A DNA stretch of 33,079 nucleotides from positions 1-33,079 of the forward strand of contig JAFZXQ010000044.1 of assembly GCA_017616705.1 (NCBI GenBank). Reading direction: 5' to 3'. The notes beneath the pieces were generated by a model. It had not been told where the DNA came from. It did no database searches and was given only the letters and a program-made list of their open reading frames with translations. This document shows, piece after piece, positions 7,855-14,976 of the stretch; the stretch's first letter is position 1; every line of letters starts with the position of its first letter. This DNA comes from Clostridia bacterium (GTDB lineage Bacteria > Bacillota > Clostridia > Christensenellales > UBA1242). The position numbers were made by a program, and so were the translations under genes.

Positions 7855-8121
7855 TTAGAATTGCCAAATTGCAAATGCTAGAACTGCAAGATTTGCCCAG
7901 AATTCAAAAGTTAATTTTTTGTTGCTAAAATAGCTAAGAAGCATTCCAACAAAAGGTAAGCAGTAAATTAAGATGCTCATAATGCCATAGAAAACAGCGC
8001 TAGCAACTCCGAATCCAAAGAGAATCTTGCAAAGAACAATCAAGCCTAAAGCAACAATAGCAAATAATAAATTGAGTAAACTGCTTGAAATTCTTACTTC
8101 TTTTTGTTCTTGATTTTCCAT
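7855..8121 (-). CDS. Small three-helix membrane protein of unknown function
   Basis: An 88-residue protein with a short charged N-terminus (MENQEQKEVR) and three predicted membrane segments, at about residues 13-35, 40-66 and 71-88. I do not recognise a family and see no catalytic or metal motif. The ATG at 8121 has an AAGGAGAGG site seven bases upstream. It has its own promoter candidate and terminator, so it is a single-gene unit between ssrA and the Glu-rich gene. A role cannot be inferred from these neighbours. Confidence 0.7.
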   Translation of the reverse strand: MENQEQKEVRISSSLLNLLFAIVALGLIVLCKILFGFGVASAVFYGIMSILIYCLPFVGMLLSYFSNKKLTFEFWANLAVLAFAIWQF

Positions 8122-8141
8122 AATCCCCTCTCCTTATTTTT

Positions 8142-8170
8142 AATATATCATATGTTTGGTTTTTTGAAAA
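8142..8170 (-). promoter_or_regulatory. Candidate promoter of the 88-residue membrane protein gene
   Basis: Minus-strand TTTTCA (8170-8165), a 17-base spacer, and TATATT (8147-8142), about 20 bases before the start codon. The -35 is partial. Confidence 0.45.
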
Positions 8171-8201
8171 GGTTATAATGACATATTTTAAAAATTTTTA
8201 T

Positions 8202-8226
8202 AAAAAAGCAGGGTCATTGCCCTGCT
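8202..8226 (-). terminator. Terminator after ssrA
   Basis: A 7-bp stem AGCAGGG/CCCTGCT (8207-8213 with 8220-8226) with a 6-base loop, followed on the minus strand by a T run. It begins 8 bases beyond the mature CCA end of the tmRNA and closes the smpB-ssrA unit. Confidence 0.88.
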
Positions 8227-8233
8227 ATTGTTT

Positions 8234-8574
8234 TGGTGGAGGCGGCGGGGATTGAACCCGCGTCCAACTAATAACTTATCACTCTTTCTTCGTGCCACAG
8301 CCAAACTTAATACCTAATTCACCTTTAGTTTGGCAAAAAAGATGATTAGGGTGTTTGATAAATCTTAAACCCTACCCCTCAAACAAGAGCAAAGTTGCAT
8401 CTTACAAATTAACAGTTAACTTGCTATGTAAGCCTAGCAAGCAACCGTGCTGCACTTAGGCAGCAAGAGCTAATTTAGTATCAGCGTTTAATTTTAATTT
8501 CCGTTTTTAGGCAGACGAGCCTGCCAGCACGCTTAAATGATTGTTCTTTTAGCTGTCAAAACCTTAACGCCCCC
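8234..8574 (-). ncRNA. ssrA: Transfer-messenger RNA (one-piece tmRNA)
   Basis: Rescues stalled ribosomes by acting first as an alanyl-tRNA mimic, then as an mRNA for a degradation tag. The 5' end GGGGGCG (8574-8568) pairs with CGCCUCC next to the encoded 3' ACCA (8244-8234), giving a 7-bp acceptor stem with one G-U pair. A T-arm with GGTTCAATCC lies inside the 3' part. The tag frame starts at the GCT resume codon at 8485 and reads ADTKLALAA, ending in TAA at 8458-8456; its C-terminal ALAA is the expected protease signal. A hairpin GGCAG/CTGCC precedes the tag as pseudoknot 1 would. The mature 5' end lies only 5 bases after the smpB stop, so it is probably cotranscribed with smpB and trimmed by RNase P. 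The resume codon is inferred from family pattern. Confidence 0.95.
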
Positions 8575-8579
8575 ATGGC

Positions 8580-9038
8580 TTACTTAACGTTTTTAAGCTC
8601 TCTTTCAGTTTCTCTTTTTTGGTCTTTTGCCTTAATGGTTTCTTTTTTATCAAATAATTGTTTACCGCGAGCAAGCGCAATAGTTAGCTTTGCAAATTGA
8701 CCTTTAAAGAAAATCTTTAATGGAACACAAGCATAACCTTTAATTTTGATTTTTCTTTCAATCTTTAAAATCTCTTGTTTGTTTAAAAGAAGTTTTCTAG
8801 TTCTAGTTGGCTCTAAAACATAAGAACTTGTTTTATCATAAGTTGAAATGTTAGCATTAACTAAAAAAACTTCCCCGTTTTTAACTATGCAAAAACTATC
8901 TTTAAGGTTTACTTTCGCTAGCCTTACAGATTTAACTTCGCTTCCAACCAAACTAATCCCAGCATCAAAGGTATCTTCAATATAATAGTCATGGTATGCC
9001 TTGCGATTTTCAGCAATGATTTTAATGTTTTCGCTCAT
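8580..9038 (-). CDS. smpB: SsrA-binding protein SmpB
   Basis: Binds the tRNA-like domain of tmRNA and carries it to stalled ribosomes. The 152 residues contain the family core: RKAYHDYYIEDTFDAG near residue 12, GSEVKSVRLAKVNLKDSF near 32-49, and the basic C-terminal tail ALARGKQLFDKKETIK followed by a Lys/Arg-rich end that becomes helical in the mRNA channel. The start gives the standard N-terminus. There is no recognisable ribosome binding site; a TATAAT -10 box ends only 10 bases before the ATG, so the main transcript would have about 3-5 leader bases. The gene abuts ssrA, its RNA partner, and follows rnr, whose product degrades mRNA released by the same pathway. Confidence 0.95.
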   Translation of the reverse strand: MSENIKIIAENRKAYHDYYIEDTFDAGISLVGSEVKSVRLAKVNLKDSFCIVKNGEVFLVNANISTYDKTSSYVLEPTRTRKLLLNKQEILKIERKIKIKGYACVPLKIFFKGQFAKLTIALARGKQLFDKKETIKAKDQKRETERELKNVK

Positions 9039-9048
9039 GTTCTAGAGT

Positions 9049-9076
9049 ATTATAACATAAAAAAACGCATTTTCAA
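9049..9076 (-). promoter_or_regulatory. Promoter of smpB-ssrA, overlapping the rnr terminator
   Basis: Minus-strand TTGAAA (9076-9071), a 16-base spacer, and a perfect TATAAT (9054-9049) with an extended TG. The -35 hexamer lies in the loop and descending arm of the rnr terminator hairpin. The predicted start is near 9043-9041, only a few bases before the smpB ATG. Confidence 0.78.
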
Positions 9077-9087
9077 TAGAAAATGCG
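9059..9087 (-). terminator. Terminator after rnr
   Basis: A 9-bp stem CGCATTTTC/GAAAATGCG (9066-9074 with 9079-9087) with a 4-base loop, followed on the minus strand by seven T. It lies 17 bases past the rnr stop and shares sequence with the smpB promoter. Confidence 0.85.
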
Positions 9088-9104
9088 AAAGTTTTTAATG
9101 TTTT

Positions 9105-11258
9105 TTAGATGTTTTTTAACTCTTTTTCATCATATATTGTAAAGTCAATATGCCTTGTTATAATGTCAACTTGAATAAGCTTAACCTTAACTTTATCGCC
9201 AATTTTAAATTGATTATTCTTACCAATCAAACTCATTCGCTTTTCATCATAATAATATCTATCTGCTGGCAAATATTCCCTATAAATTAGGCCTTCAACG
9301 GTGTTTTCAAGCTCAACAAAAATTCCCGTTTCACTAACCCCACTAACGCTAGCGTCAAAAACTTCACCAATTTTATTAGCCATAAACTCGGCTTTCTTTT
9401 GATCATCAACCGTTCTTTCGGCATCATCAGCATTTCTTTCAGTCAAACTTGATTGTTCGCTAGCGGCGCTTACCTTGCCTTCAAGTTCTGTTATCTTTTG
9501 ATCGGTTAATGCCCCTGCTAGATAATAGCTTATTATTCTATGAATAATTAAATCAGGATATCTTCTTATTGGCGAAGTGAAATGACAATAATTTCTTAAC
9601 GCTAAACCAAAATGGCCTAAGTCTTTTTCATAATAAACGGCCTTTTGCATGCTTCTAAGCATAACCTTACTAAGCGCATCATGGTAAGGCTCATTAGCAG
9701 TTTCAAACAATATCTTTTGAAAATCTTTTGGCCTAACGGTTTCGCTATCAGCAAAAAATTTAAGCCCAAGTCCGCTTGCATAATCAGCAAAAGCAGTGAG
9801 TTTTTCTGGCGTTGGTGATTCATGAACCCTATAAACAAATGGAAGTTTTAACTTGTCAAAATGTTTTGCAACAACTTGATTAGTTAAAACCATAAATTGC
9901 TCAATGAGTTTATCACTATCGTTGCGTGGTTTTCTTCTAACGCAAGTTGTTCTTCCCTTTTCGTCAACATCAATTTGGACTTCAGGCAAATCAAAATCAA
10001 GGTTTCCTTCTTTATTTCTAAGGTTAATTAGAATTTTTGCAAGTTTGCGCATGTCTTCAAGCATTGGAACAACATTTTTACATTTTTCCCTTTCAACCTT
10101 GTCGCCATTAAAAATCTTGGTAACCTGGTCATAAGTCATTCTAAAACAACTTTTTATTACACCCTTTGTTATCTTATAGTCAACGACTTTCCCCTTTACG
10201 TCAACTCTCATAACAACCGAAAGCGTTAATCTATCTTCGTCAGGCCTAAGTGAACAGATATTATTACTCAAAACTTCAGGAAGCATTGGAATAACAAGGT
10301 CAGGAAAATAAACGCTAGTTCCACGTCTAAAAGCTTCTTTATCAATTTCACTACCCTCTTTAACATAGTTAGAAACGTCAGCAATGTGAACGCTTAAAAT
10401 AAAATCTTCCTTATCCATTTTAAGGCTAATCGCATCATCAAAGTCTTTAGCGTCAGCACCATCAATGGTTATAACTAATTGATTTCTAAAATCTGTTCTG
10501 TTTTCAAGGTCTTTTTTCGTTATTGTTGTTTTAACATTTTTTGCTTCACTTAAAACTTGGTCTGGGAATTTTTCAGACAACCCAAATGAGCGAGCAAGCG
10601 AAATTGTTGCAATTTTAGGATCTCCAGCGTCGCCTAAAACTTCAATAATCTCCCCCCTCGCCATAGTCACGCTTGAAGGATAATCTGTTATTTTAACAAC
10701 GACTTTACTATTAGGCAAAGCCCCCATTGTTTTATCTGGAGAAATAAATATAACGTCACAAAACCTTTTATCATCAGGAGTAACAATATTCCCGCCACCA
10801 GAATATGAATAAATCCCAACAGCAGTTGTTAGGCTTCTCTCAACAATTTTTATAATTTTTCCGCTTTTAGATTGGGCTTTAGAATTAAAGTTGTTTCTTC
10901 TTGAACCTTTAGGGGTATCAATTTTAACTAAAACAAGGTCGTCATGAATTGCGCCATTTGTTTCTTTTTCAGGAACAAAAATGTCATCAACTTCACTATC
11001 TTCAGGGCGAACAAAAACATAGCCCCTGCCTGTTCCAATAACTCTGCCTTTTAGGGCGCCAGCATTTGCTGAAAGAGTATATTTATTTCGCGCTGTTCTA
11101 ACAAGTTTGTCTTTCCTGCAAAGTTCATTGATAGCCATGTCTAACGCACGCCTATCAAAACCAATATTTAACCCACAAAGCCTCATAATCTGATCAGTGG
11201 TTAAATACTTTTGCTTACTCTGTTTAATTTTTTCTAAAACCGTATCTAAAAAATTCAT
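9105..11258 (-). CDS. rnr: Ribonuclease R
   Basis: Processive 3'-5' exoribonuclease that degrades structured RNA and mRNA released during trans-translation. The 717 residues show an N-terminal helix-turn-helix-like region (about 1-65), cold-shock/OB domains (about 65-220), the RNB catalytic domain beginning with TIDGADAKDFDDAIS, whose Asp266, Asp272, Asp274 and Asp275 fit the metal ligands, the HFTSPIRRYPDLIIHR motif, and a C-terminal S1 domain (about 635-710). The start has a TAGGGAAG site and lies 9 bases past the stop of the zinc-ribbon membrane gene, suggesting cotranscription with that gene and the acyltransferase before it. A terminator follows, then smpB-ssrA, its functional partners. 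Confidence 0.95.
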   Translation of the reverse strand: MNFLDTVLEKIKQSKQKYLTTDQIMRLCGLNIGFDRRALDMAINELCRKDKLVRTARNKYTLSANAGALKGRVIGTGRGYVFVRPEDSEVDDIFVPEKETNGAIHDDLVLVKIDTPKGSRRNNFNSKAQSKSGKIIKIVERSLTTAVGIYSYSGGGNIVTPDDKRFCDVIFISPDKTMGALPNSKVVVKITDYPSSVTMARGEIIEVLGDAGDPKIATISLARSFGLSEKFPDQVLSEAKNVKTTITKKDLENRTDFRNQLVITIDGADAKDFDDAISLKMDKEDFILSVHIADVSNYVKEGSEIDKEAFRRGTSVYFPDLVIPMLPEVLSNNICSLRPDEDRLTLSVVMRVDVKGKVVDYKITKGVIKSCFRMTYDQVTKIFNGDKVEREKCKNVVPMLEDMRKLAKILINLRNKEGNLDFDLPEVQIDVDEKGRTTCVRRKPRNDSDKLIEQFMVLTNQVVAKHFDKLKLPFVYRVHESPTPEKLTAFADYASGLGLKFFADSETVRPKDFQKILFETANEPYHDALSKVMLRSMQKAVYYEKDLGHFGLALRNYCHFTSPIRRYPDLIIHRIISYYLAGALTDQKITELEGKVSAASEQSSLTERNADDAERTVDDQKKAEFMANKIGEVFDASVSGVSETGIFVELENTVEGLIYREYLPADRYYYDEKRMSLIGKNNQFKIGDKVKVKLIQVDIITRHIDFTIYDEKELKNI

Positions 11259-11267
11259 AATTCTTCC

Positions 11268-11969
11268 CTAGTTAATATGATAATCCTTTCTCATTTCGTC
11301 TTTAAATAATTTCTTCTTAAAACTTGCGCCTAAAACCCACCATGCTCCAGCGCTAAAAACAAACAATAAACTTGGCCATCTTGCAATATCTTTAAAGAAA
11401 ACTAGTTTAACAATCAAATATATAACTGAAAATATAACAATTATAGGTACTTGCCTGACATAATACATACATAATTTATTGCTTGAAAAGCCGATAATTG
11501 CGCAGGTTAAGATGATTGCAAACCAACTTAGCGGAACAGCATACCCTATCGCCCAGCCTAGTTTTGTTGCATAACAAAGATGGCAATAAGCATCAATAAA
11601 AATCAACATTAGTGACGCATAGGCAACTCCGCTTGGAAGTTTTGCTAAGAAACTTCCCCCATGCCTAAATGGATGAATAAAAATCATATATAAACAAAAT
11701 AGTGGCACAATGGCAAGCGGAAACCAAAATGGTTTAGTTATAAAAACTAAATTGACTAGCACACAAATTATTATAGCATAAAAAACAATATTCCTAACAA
11801 TTTTAAACGCCTTTTCTTTAGCAATTGAAACATAATTGTATTGAGGAAAACTAGATTTTGTTAATTTTGTTTTTTCGTCATCTTTTAAGATATATTTTCC
11901 ACATAATGGACAATTTGATAAATCTTCGCTAACACTAACCCCACAGGATTTGCAAAATCTATTTGCCAT
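11268..11969 (-). CDS. Zinc-ribbon membrane protein, DUF6320-like
   Basis: A 233-residue protein with an N-terminal zinc ribbon (CKSC at residues 6-9 and CPLC at 20-23) followed by a basic linker and about six membrane segments from roughly residue 58 to 215, ending in a Lys-rich tail. I recognise the layout from proteins annotated DUF6320, which I recall next to condensation-fold acyltransferase genes as here; no function is established. The ATG at 11969 is chosen because AGGAGGG precedes it and the product then begins at the zinc ribbon; an upstream in-frame start would extend into the preceding gene. It overlaps the acyltransferase gene by 11 bases, which implies coupled translation, and rnr follows after 9 bases. 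Confidence 0.75.
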   Translation of the reverse strand: MANRFCKSCGVSVSEDLSNCPLCGKYILKDDEKTKLTKSSFPQYNYVSIAKEKAFKIVRNIVFYAIIICVLVNLVFITKPFWFPLAIVPLFCLYMIFIHPFRHGGSFLAKLPSGVAYASLMLIFIDAYCHLCYATKLGWAIGYAVPLSWFAIILTCAIIGFSSNKLCMYYVRQVPIIVIFSVIYLIVKLVFFKDIARWPSLLFVFSAGAWWVLGASFKKKLFKDEMRKDYHIN

Positions 11970-13347
11970 AACGATCCCTCCTGTTGCTTTCAACCTTAAT
12001 ATCAATTCCAAACTCACTTAATTTTCTTAAAACATCTCTTTCAGTTGTGTTTTCGCAAAGTTTACTTGAAATTGTTATTGTTAAAACATCACCAAATGCA
12101 ATTAATCCAACGCTAATTGCATTATGTTTGCTTCGCCCTAGGTTAACTTCATATCTTTCAATCTCATCATAAAACTCATCAGGAACCTGAACCTTCCCCA
12201 AATTTGAAAAGGCAAAGGTTTGCAAATTTTCACCTAATAAGTTAAATGAAGTGCTTAAAGCAAGGTTTTTAATTGGTAGTGGAATTAGTTTAATAAATAA
12301 ATTTTTCTGCAAATTTACATTAGAATTAATGTTTTTTTGCAAAAATTCTCTATTAACTCCTTCTAATCCGCATTTAATTTTATCAATAACCTCAGCTAAA
12401 CTATCTTTTTCATCACTTAGAGGAATGTTAATATAAGAACTAAAGTTTCTAAGTGTTGAGCTCTTAAATTCTTTTCGCATGTCAATAGGAATGCTAATTT
12501 TAACGGGCTTTTTACTATTCTTTCTTCTTCTTAAAATTTCATAGCCAAAAACTGACGCTAAAAAACTAGTTAGTTTCGCGTTATATTTTTTAGCAACCTC
12601 TTTTACTTGGTTAACACTCATTGTTGCAATAGTTGTGTTAACAATTCCTTCATCTTCAACCGTTCCAGCAATATTATATGCGCTAGCTTCGCGATGCCCC
12701 TTCCCCTTTTGATTAGTTGCATTAGCCAAAAAACTATCTTCTAGTTCTTCAGCAGTTGGAACATCATTATAGTTTAAAACTAAACTATTTTGCGCTATCT
12801 TTTTACCAATATTTTCAAGATATCTCGCAATCAAGCAGTTAAAAAGAATCAATGACCCATGGCCATCACTTACCGCGTGAAAAACTTCAAGGCTGATTCT
12901 ATATTTTGAATAAATAACCCTGATTAAATGTTTGTTAGGGTCATTAATATTCATATAAGAGCAAGGAAAATTCTTTTCTTCACTAACCTCAAGTCTTCTG
13001 TTATTCTGTTCAAAATAATGCCAGAAAAATCCCTTCTTTAAACAAACAAAGAAAGAAGGAAACCTCGGCATAATCTCATCAACGCTCTTTTGAAGAATAA
13101 CGGGGTCAACCTCTTTCTTCATAATAGCGCTAATTCTATAAACAAAAGTCCAATGCTCATTTTTACTGCTAGGATAAATCGTTGCGGCATTATCAAGTTT
13201 TAGCCAATCAAACATTTTAGAGCCAAAAAATCGAGCATCTTCTTTACTTTTTTTATGCTTTTTTTTCTTATTTTTTTCAGCAACAACGGTGAGGTTTTGA
13301 TTTTCAACCTTAAACACCATTTGATTTTCGTTATTTTTCTTAGCCAT
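11959..13347 (-). CDS. Condensation-fold acyltransferase-like protein
   Basis: A 462-residue protein of the chloramphenicol-acetyltransferase/condensation fold. The active-site pattern HxxxDG is present as FHAVSDGHG with His157 and Asp161, and a later SIPIDMRKEF segment plus FSNLGKVQVPDEF fit the second lobe of such enzymes. This resembles alcohol-acetyltransferase-like proteins (PF07247 type); the acyl donor and acceptor are unknown. Residues 1-40 are a Lys-rich extension, and the usual family start would lie near FDWLKLDNAA at about residue 46. The neighbouring membrane zinc-ribbon gene overlaps by 11 bases, so the two may work on one lipid or envelope substrate; this is inference. No ribosome binding site precedes the ATG, and a TATAAT lies 5 bases upstream. 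Confidence 0.75.
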   Translation of the reverse strand: MAKKNNENQMVFKVENQNLTVVAEKNKKKKHKKSKEDARFFGSKMFDWLKLDNAATIYPSSKNEHWTFVYRISAIMKKEVDPVILQKSVDEIMPRFPSFFVCLKKGFFWHYFEQNNRRLEVSEEKNFPCSYMNINDPNKHLIRVIYSKYRISLEVFHAVSDGHGSLILFNCLIARYLENIGKKIAQNSLVLNYNDVPTAEELEDSFLANATNQKGKGHREASAYNIAGTVEDEGIVNTTIATMSVNQVKEVAKKYNAKLTSFLASVFGYEILRRRKNSKKPVKISIPIDMRKEFKSSTLRNFSSYINIPLSDEKDSLAEVIDKIKCGLEGVNREFLQKNINSNVNLQKNLFIKLIPLPIKNLALSTSFNLLGENLQTFAFSNLGKVQVPDEFYDEIERYEVNLGRSKHNAISVGLIAFGDVLTITISSKLCENTTERDVLRKLSEFGIDIKVESNRRDRYGK

Positions 13348-13352
13348 TATCT

Positions 13353-13401
13353 ATTATATAGTTTATCAAACAATACTAAGTTTGTAAAACTAAAAATGCA
13401 A
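13353..13401 (-). promoter_or_regulatory. Candidate promoter(s) for the acyltransferase-rnr operon
   Basis: Two readings are possible on the minus strand. TTGCAT (13401-13396), 17 bases, TAGTAT (13378-13373) would give a leader of about 20 bases without a ribosome binding site. A perfect TATAAT (13358-13353), with no good -35, ends 5 bases before the ATG and would give a leaderless message. Confidence 0.45.
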
Positions 13402-13442
13402 GTTAGGACCTATTTTTAAGAAAATTATGGTAATTTTTGCAT

Positions 13443-13471
13443 AAAAAAACCGCAAGTTTTACTTACGGTTT
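13443..13471 (-). terminator. Terminator of the S10-spc-alpha superoperon after rplQ
   Basis: An 11-bp stem (13447-13457 with 13461-13471), fully paired only in minus-strand RNA because one position is a G-U pair, with a 3-base loop and a following T run. It lies 7 bases beyond the rplQ stop. Confidence 0.85.
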
Positions 13472-13477
13472 AATTCT

Positions 13478-13987
13478 TTAAACTAATTCAACAATTGCAA
13501 GTTGAGCGTTATCACCACGTCTTGCAGAAGTTCTGATAACTCTAGTATAGCCACCTTTTTGGCCTTTTTCAGTTGCTCTTGCGTCATATTTAGGAGCAAG
13601 ATCATCAAAAATCTTTTCAATTAAAGGATTCTTAATGCCTTGAGTTCTTGACTCAAATGCTTCTTTCTTTTCACCTTTTGCTCTTTGTTCTTCTTTAACA
13701 TTAAGTTTAGCCATTAATGTTCTGCGAGCATTAAGTTTAGAAACGCCATCTTTAGAAATTGTTGTTTTAACTTCTTTCCCTTTAGCATCAACTGTTTTCT
13801 TTTCACTAGTTACAACATCTTTATATGAGTTAATAGCAAGATTGATATATTTTTCAGCAAGTCTTGCAGCGGCTTTAGCTCTATCAAGAGTTGTTTCAAT
13901 TCTTCCATACCAAAGAAGGTCGGTAACTAATGAGCGAAGCATAGCATTACGCATATCAGTTGGTTTTCCAAGTTTCTTTGTTTCCAT
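13478..13987 (-). CDS. rplQ: 50S ribosomal protein L17
   Basis: Binds near the exit tunnel of the large subunit. The 169 residues begin with KLGKPTDMRNAMLRSLVTDLL and end with GGYTRVIRT...RRGDNAQLAIVELV, both diagnostic. Common L17 proteins are 115-130 residues; the extra length is two inserts, a Lys-rich segment at about residues 54-83 (SYKDVVTSEKKTVDAKGKEV) and another at about 95-120. I recall similar inserts in clostridial L17, so this is lineage-typical, not damage. It is the last gene of the superoperon, 14 bases after rpoA, with an AAGGAG site, and a terminator follows. Confidence 0.95.
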   Translation of the reverse strand: METKKLGKPTDMRNAMLRSLVTDLLWYGRIETTLDRAKAAARLAEKYINLAINSYKDVVTSEKKTVDAKGKEVKTTISKDGVSKLNARRTLMAKLNVKEEQRAKGEKKEAFESRTQGIKNPLIEKIFDDLAPKYDARATEKGQKGGYTRVIRTSARRGDNAQLAIVELV

Positions 13988-14001
13988 TATTTTTCTCCTT
14001 A

Positions 14002-14955
14002 TTAGTCTTCACGAACGCTAAGGTTTAGGCCCATATCAACAAGCTTGTTGATAACTTCATCAAGTGATTTACGTCCTAAATTTTTAACCTTAAGCATATC
14101 TTCTTCTGTTTTCTTTGTTAAATCTTCAACAGTGTTAATGCCAGCGCGCTTTAAGCAGTTATAACTTCTAACAGAAAGATCCATTTCTTCAATGCTCATT
14201 TCCATAAGTTTTGCAACTTTGTCTTCTTCGCGGCTTACTAAGATTGAAGTGTTCTTCATTTCTTCAATCATTTCAACAAATAAGTCAAGGTGTTCAACTA
14301 GAAGTTTGCTAGCAAGGCTAATAACTTCTTTAGCTGAAACCGTTCCATTTGTTGTTACTTCAAGTGTTAACTTGTCATAATCAGTGCTTTGACCAACACG
14401 TGTGTTAGTAACATCATAACTAGCAGATTTAACAGGGCTGAAAATGCTATCAATAGCAATAAAGCCAATTGGGTAACCTGCTTCTTTGTTATGATCAGCG
14501 CCTTCATAACCACGACCTCTTCCAACGATAAGTTGCATATCAAGCTCACCATCATTTTCAAGAGTGCAGATATAAAGGTCAGGATTTAAAACTTCAACTT
14601 GATCATCAGGAGCAATGTCTGCTGCTGTAACAACACATGGTCCTTTTGCTTTAAGAGTTAAAGTTTTCTTAAAATCTTTATCAGTTTTTGTTGTTTTAAC
14701 TGCAAGATTTTTAATGTTTAAGATAATTTCAGTAACATCTTCTCTGCAGCCTTTAACTGTTGAAAACTCGTGTGGAACGCCTGCAATTTTAATGCAAACA
14801 ACTGCTGCTCCTGGAAGGCTAGATAAAAGCATTCTTCTAAGAGCGTTGCCGATTGTTGTTCCGAACCCTTTCTCAAGTGGCTCCAAAACAAATTTAGCAT
14901 AGCTTCCGTTTTGTTCTTCAACACATTCAATTCTTGGTTTTTCAATTTGTAACAT
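14002..14955 (-). CDS. rpoA: DNA-directed RNA polymerase subunit alpha
   Basis: Scaffold subunit for RNA polymerase assembly that also contacts promoter upstream elements and activators. The 317 residues comprise the N-terminal dimerisation domain (about 1-230), with GFGTTIGNALRRMLLSSLPG near residue 31, and a C-terminal domain (about 250-315) with LSVRSYNCLKRAGINTVEDL and LGRKSLDEVINKL. Length is standard. It has an AGGAGG site and sits between rpsD and rplQ, as in other Bacillota. Confidence 0.97.
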   Translation of the reverse strand: MLQIEKPRIECVEEQNGSYAKFVLEPLEKGFGTTIGNALRRMLLSSLPGAAVVCIKIAGVPHEFSTVKGCREDVTEIILNIKNLAVKTTKTDKDFKKTLTLKAKGPCVVTAADIAPDDQVEVLNPDLYICTLENDGELDMQLIVGRGRGYEGADHNKEAGYPIGFIAIDSIFSPVKSASYDVTNTRVGQSTDYDKLTLEVTTNGTVSAKEVISLASKLLVEHLDLFVEMIEEMKNTSILVSREEDKVAKLMEMSIEEMDLSVRSYNCLKRAGINTVEDLTKKTEEDMLKVKNLGRKSLDEVINKLVDMGLNLSVRED

Positions 14956-14976
14956 AACTGTTTCCTCCTGTTATTA

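Noticed and set aside
8234..8272. tRNA-like 3' end with a T-arm and CCA
   Set aside because: It is the 3' part of the tmRNA; no separate anticodon arm is present, and the 5' acceptor strand is 330 bases away.
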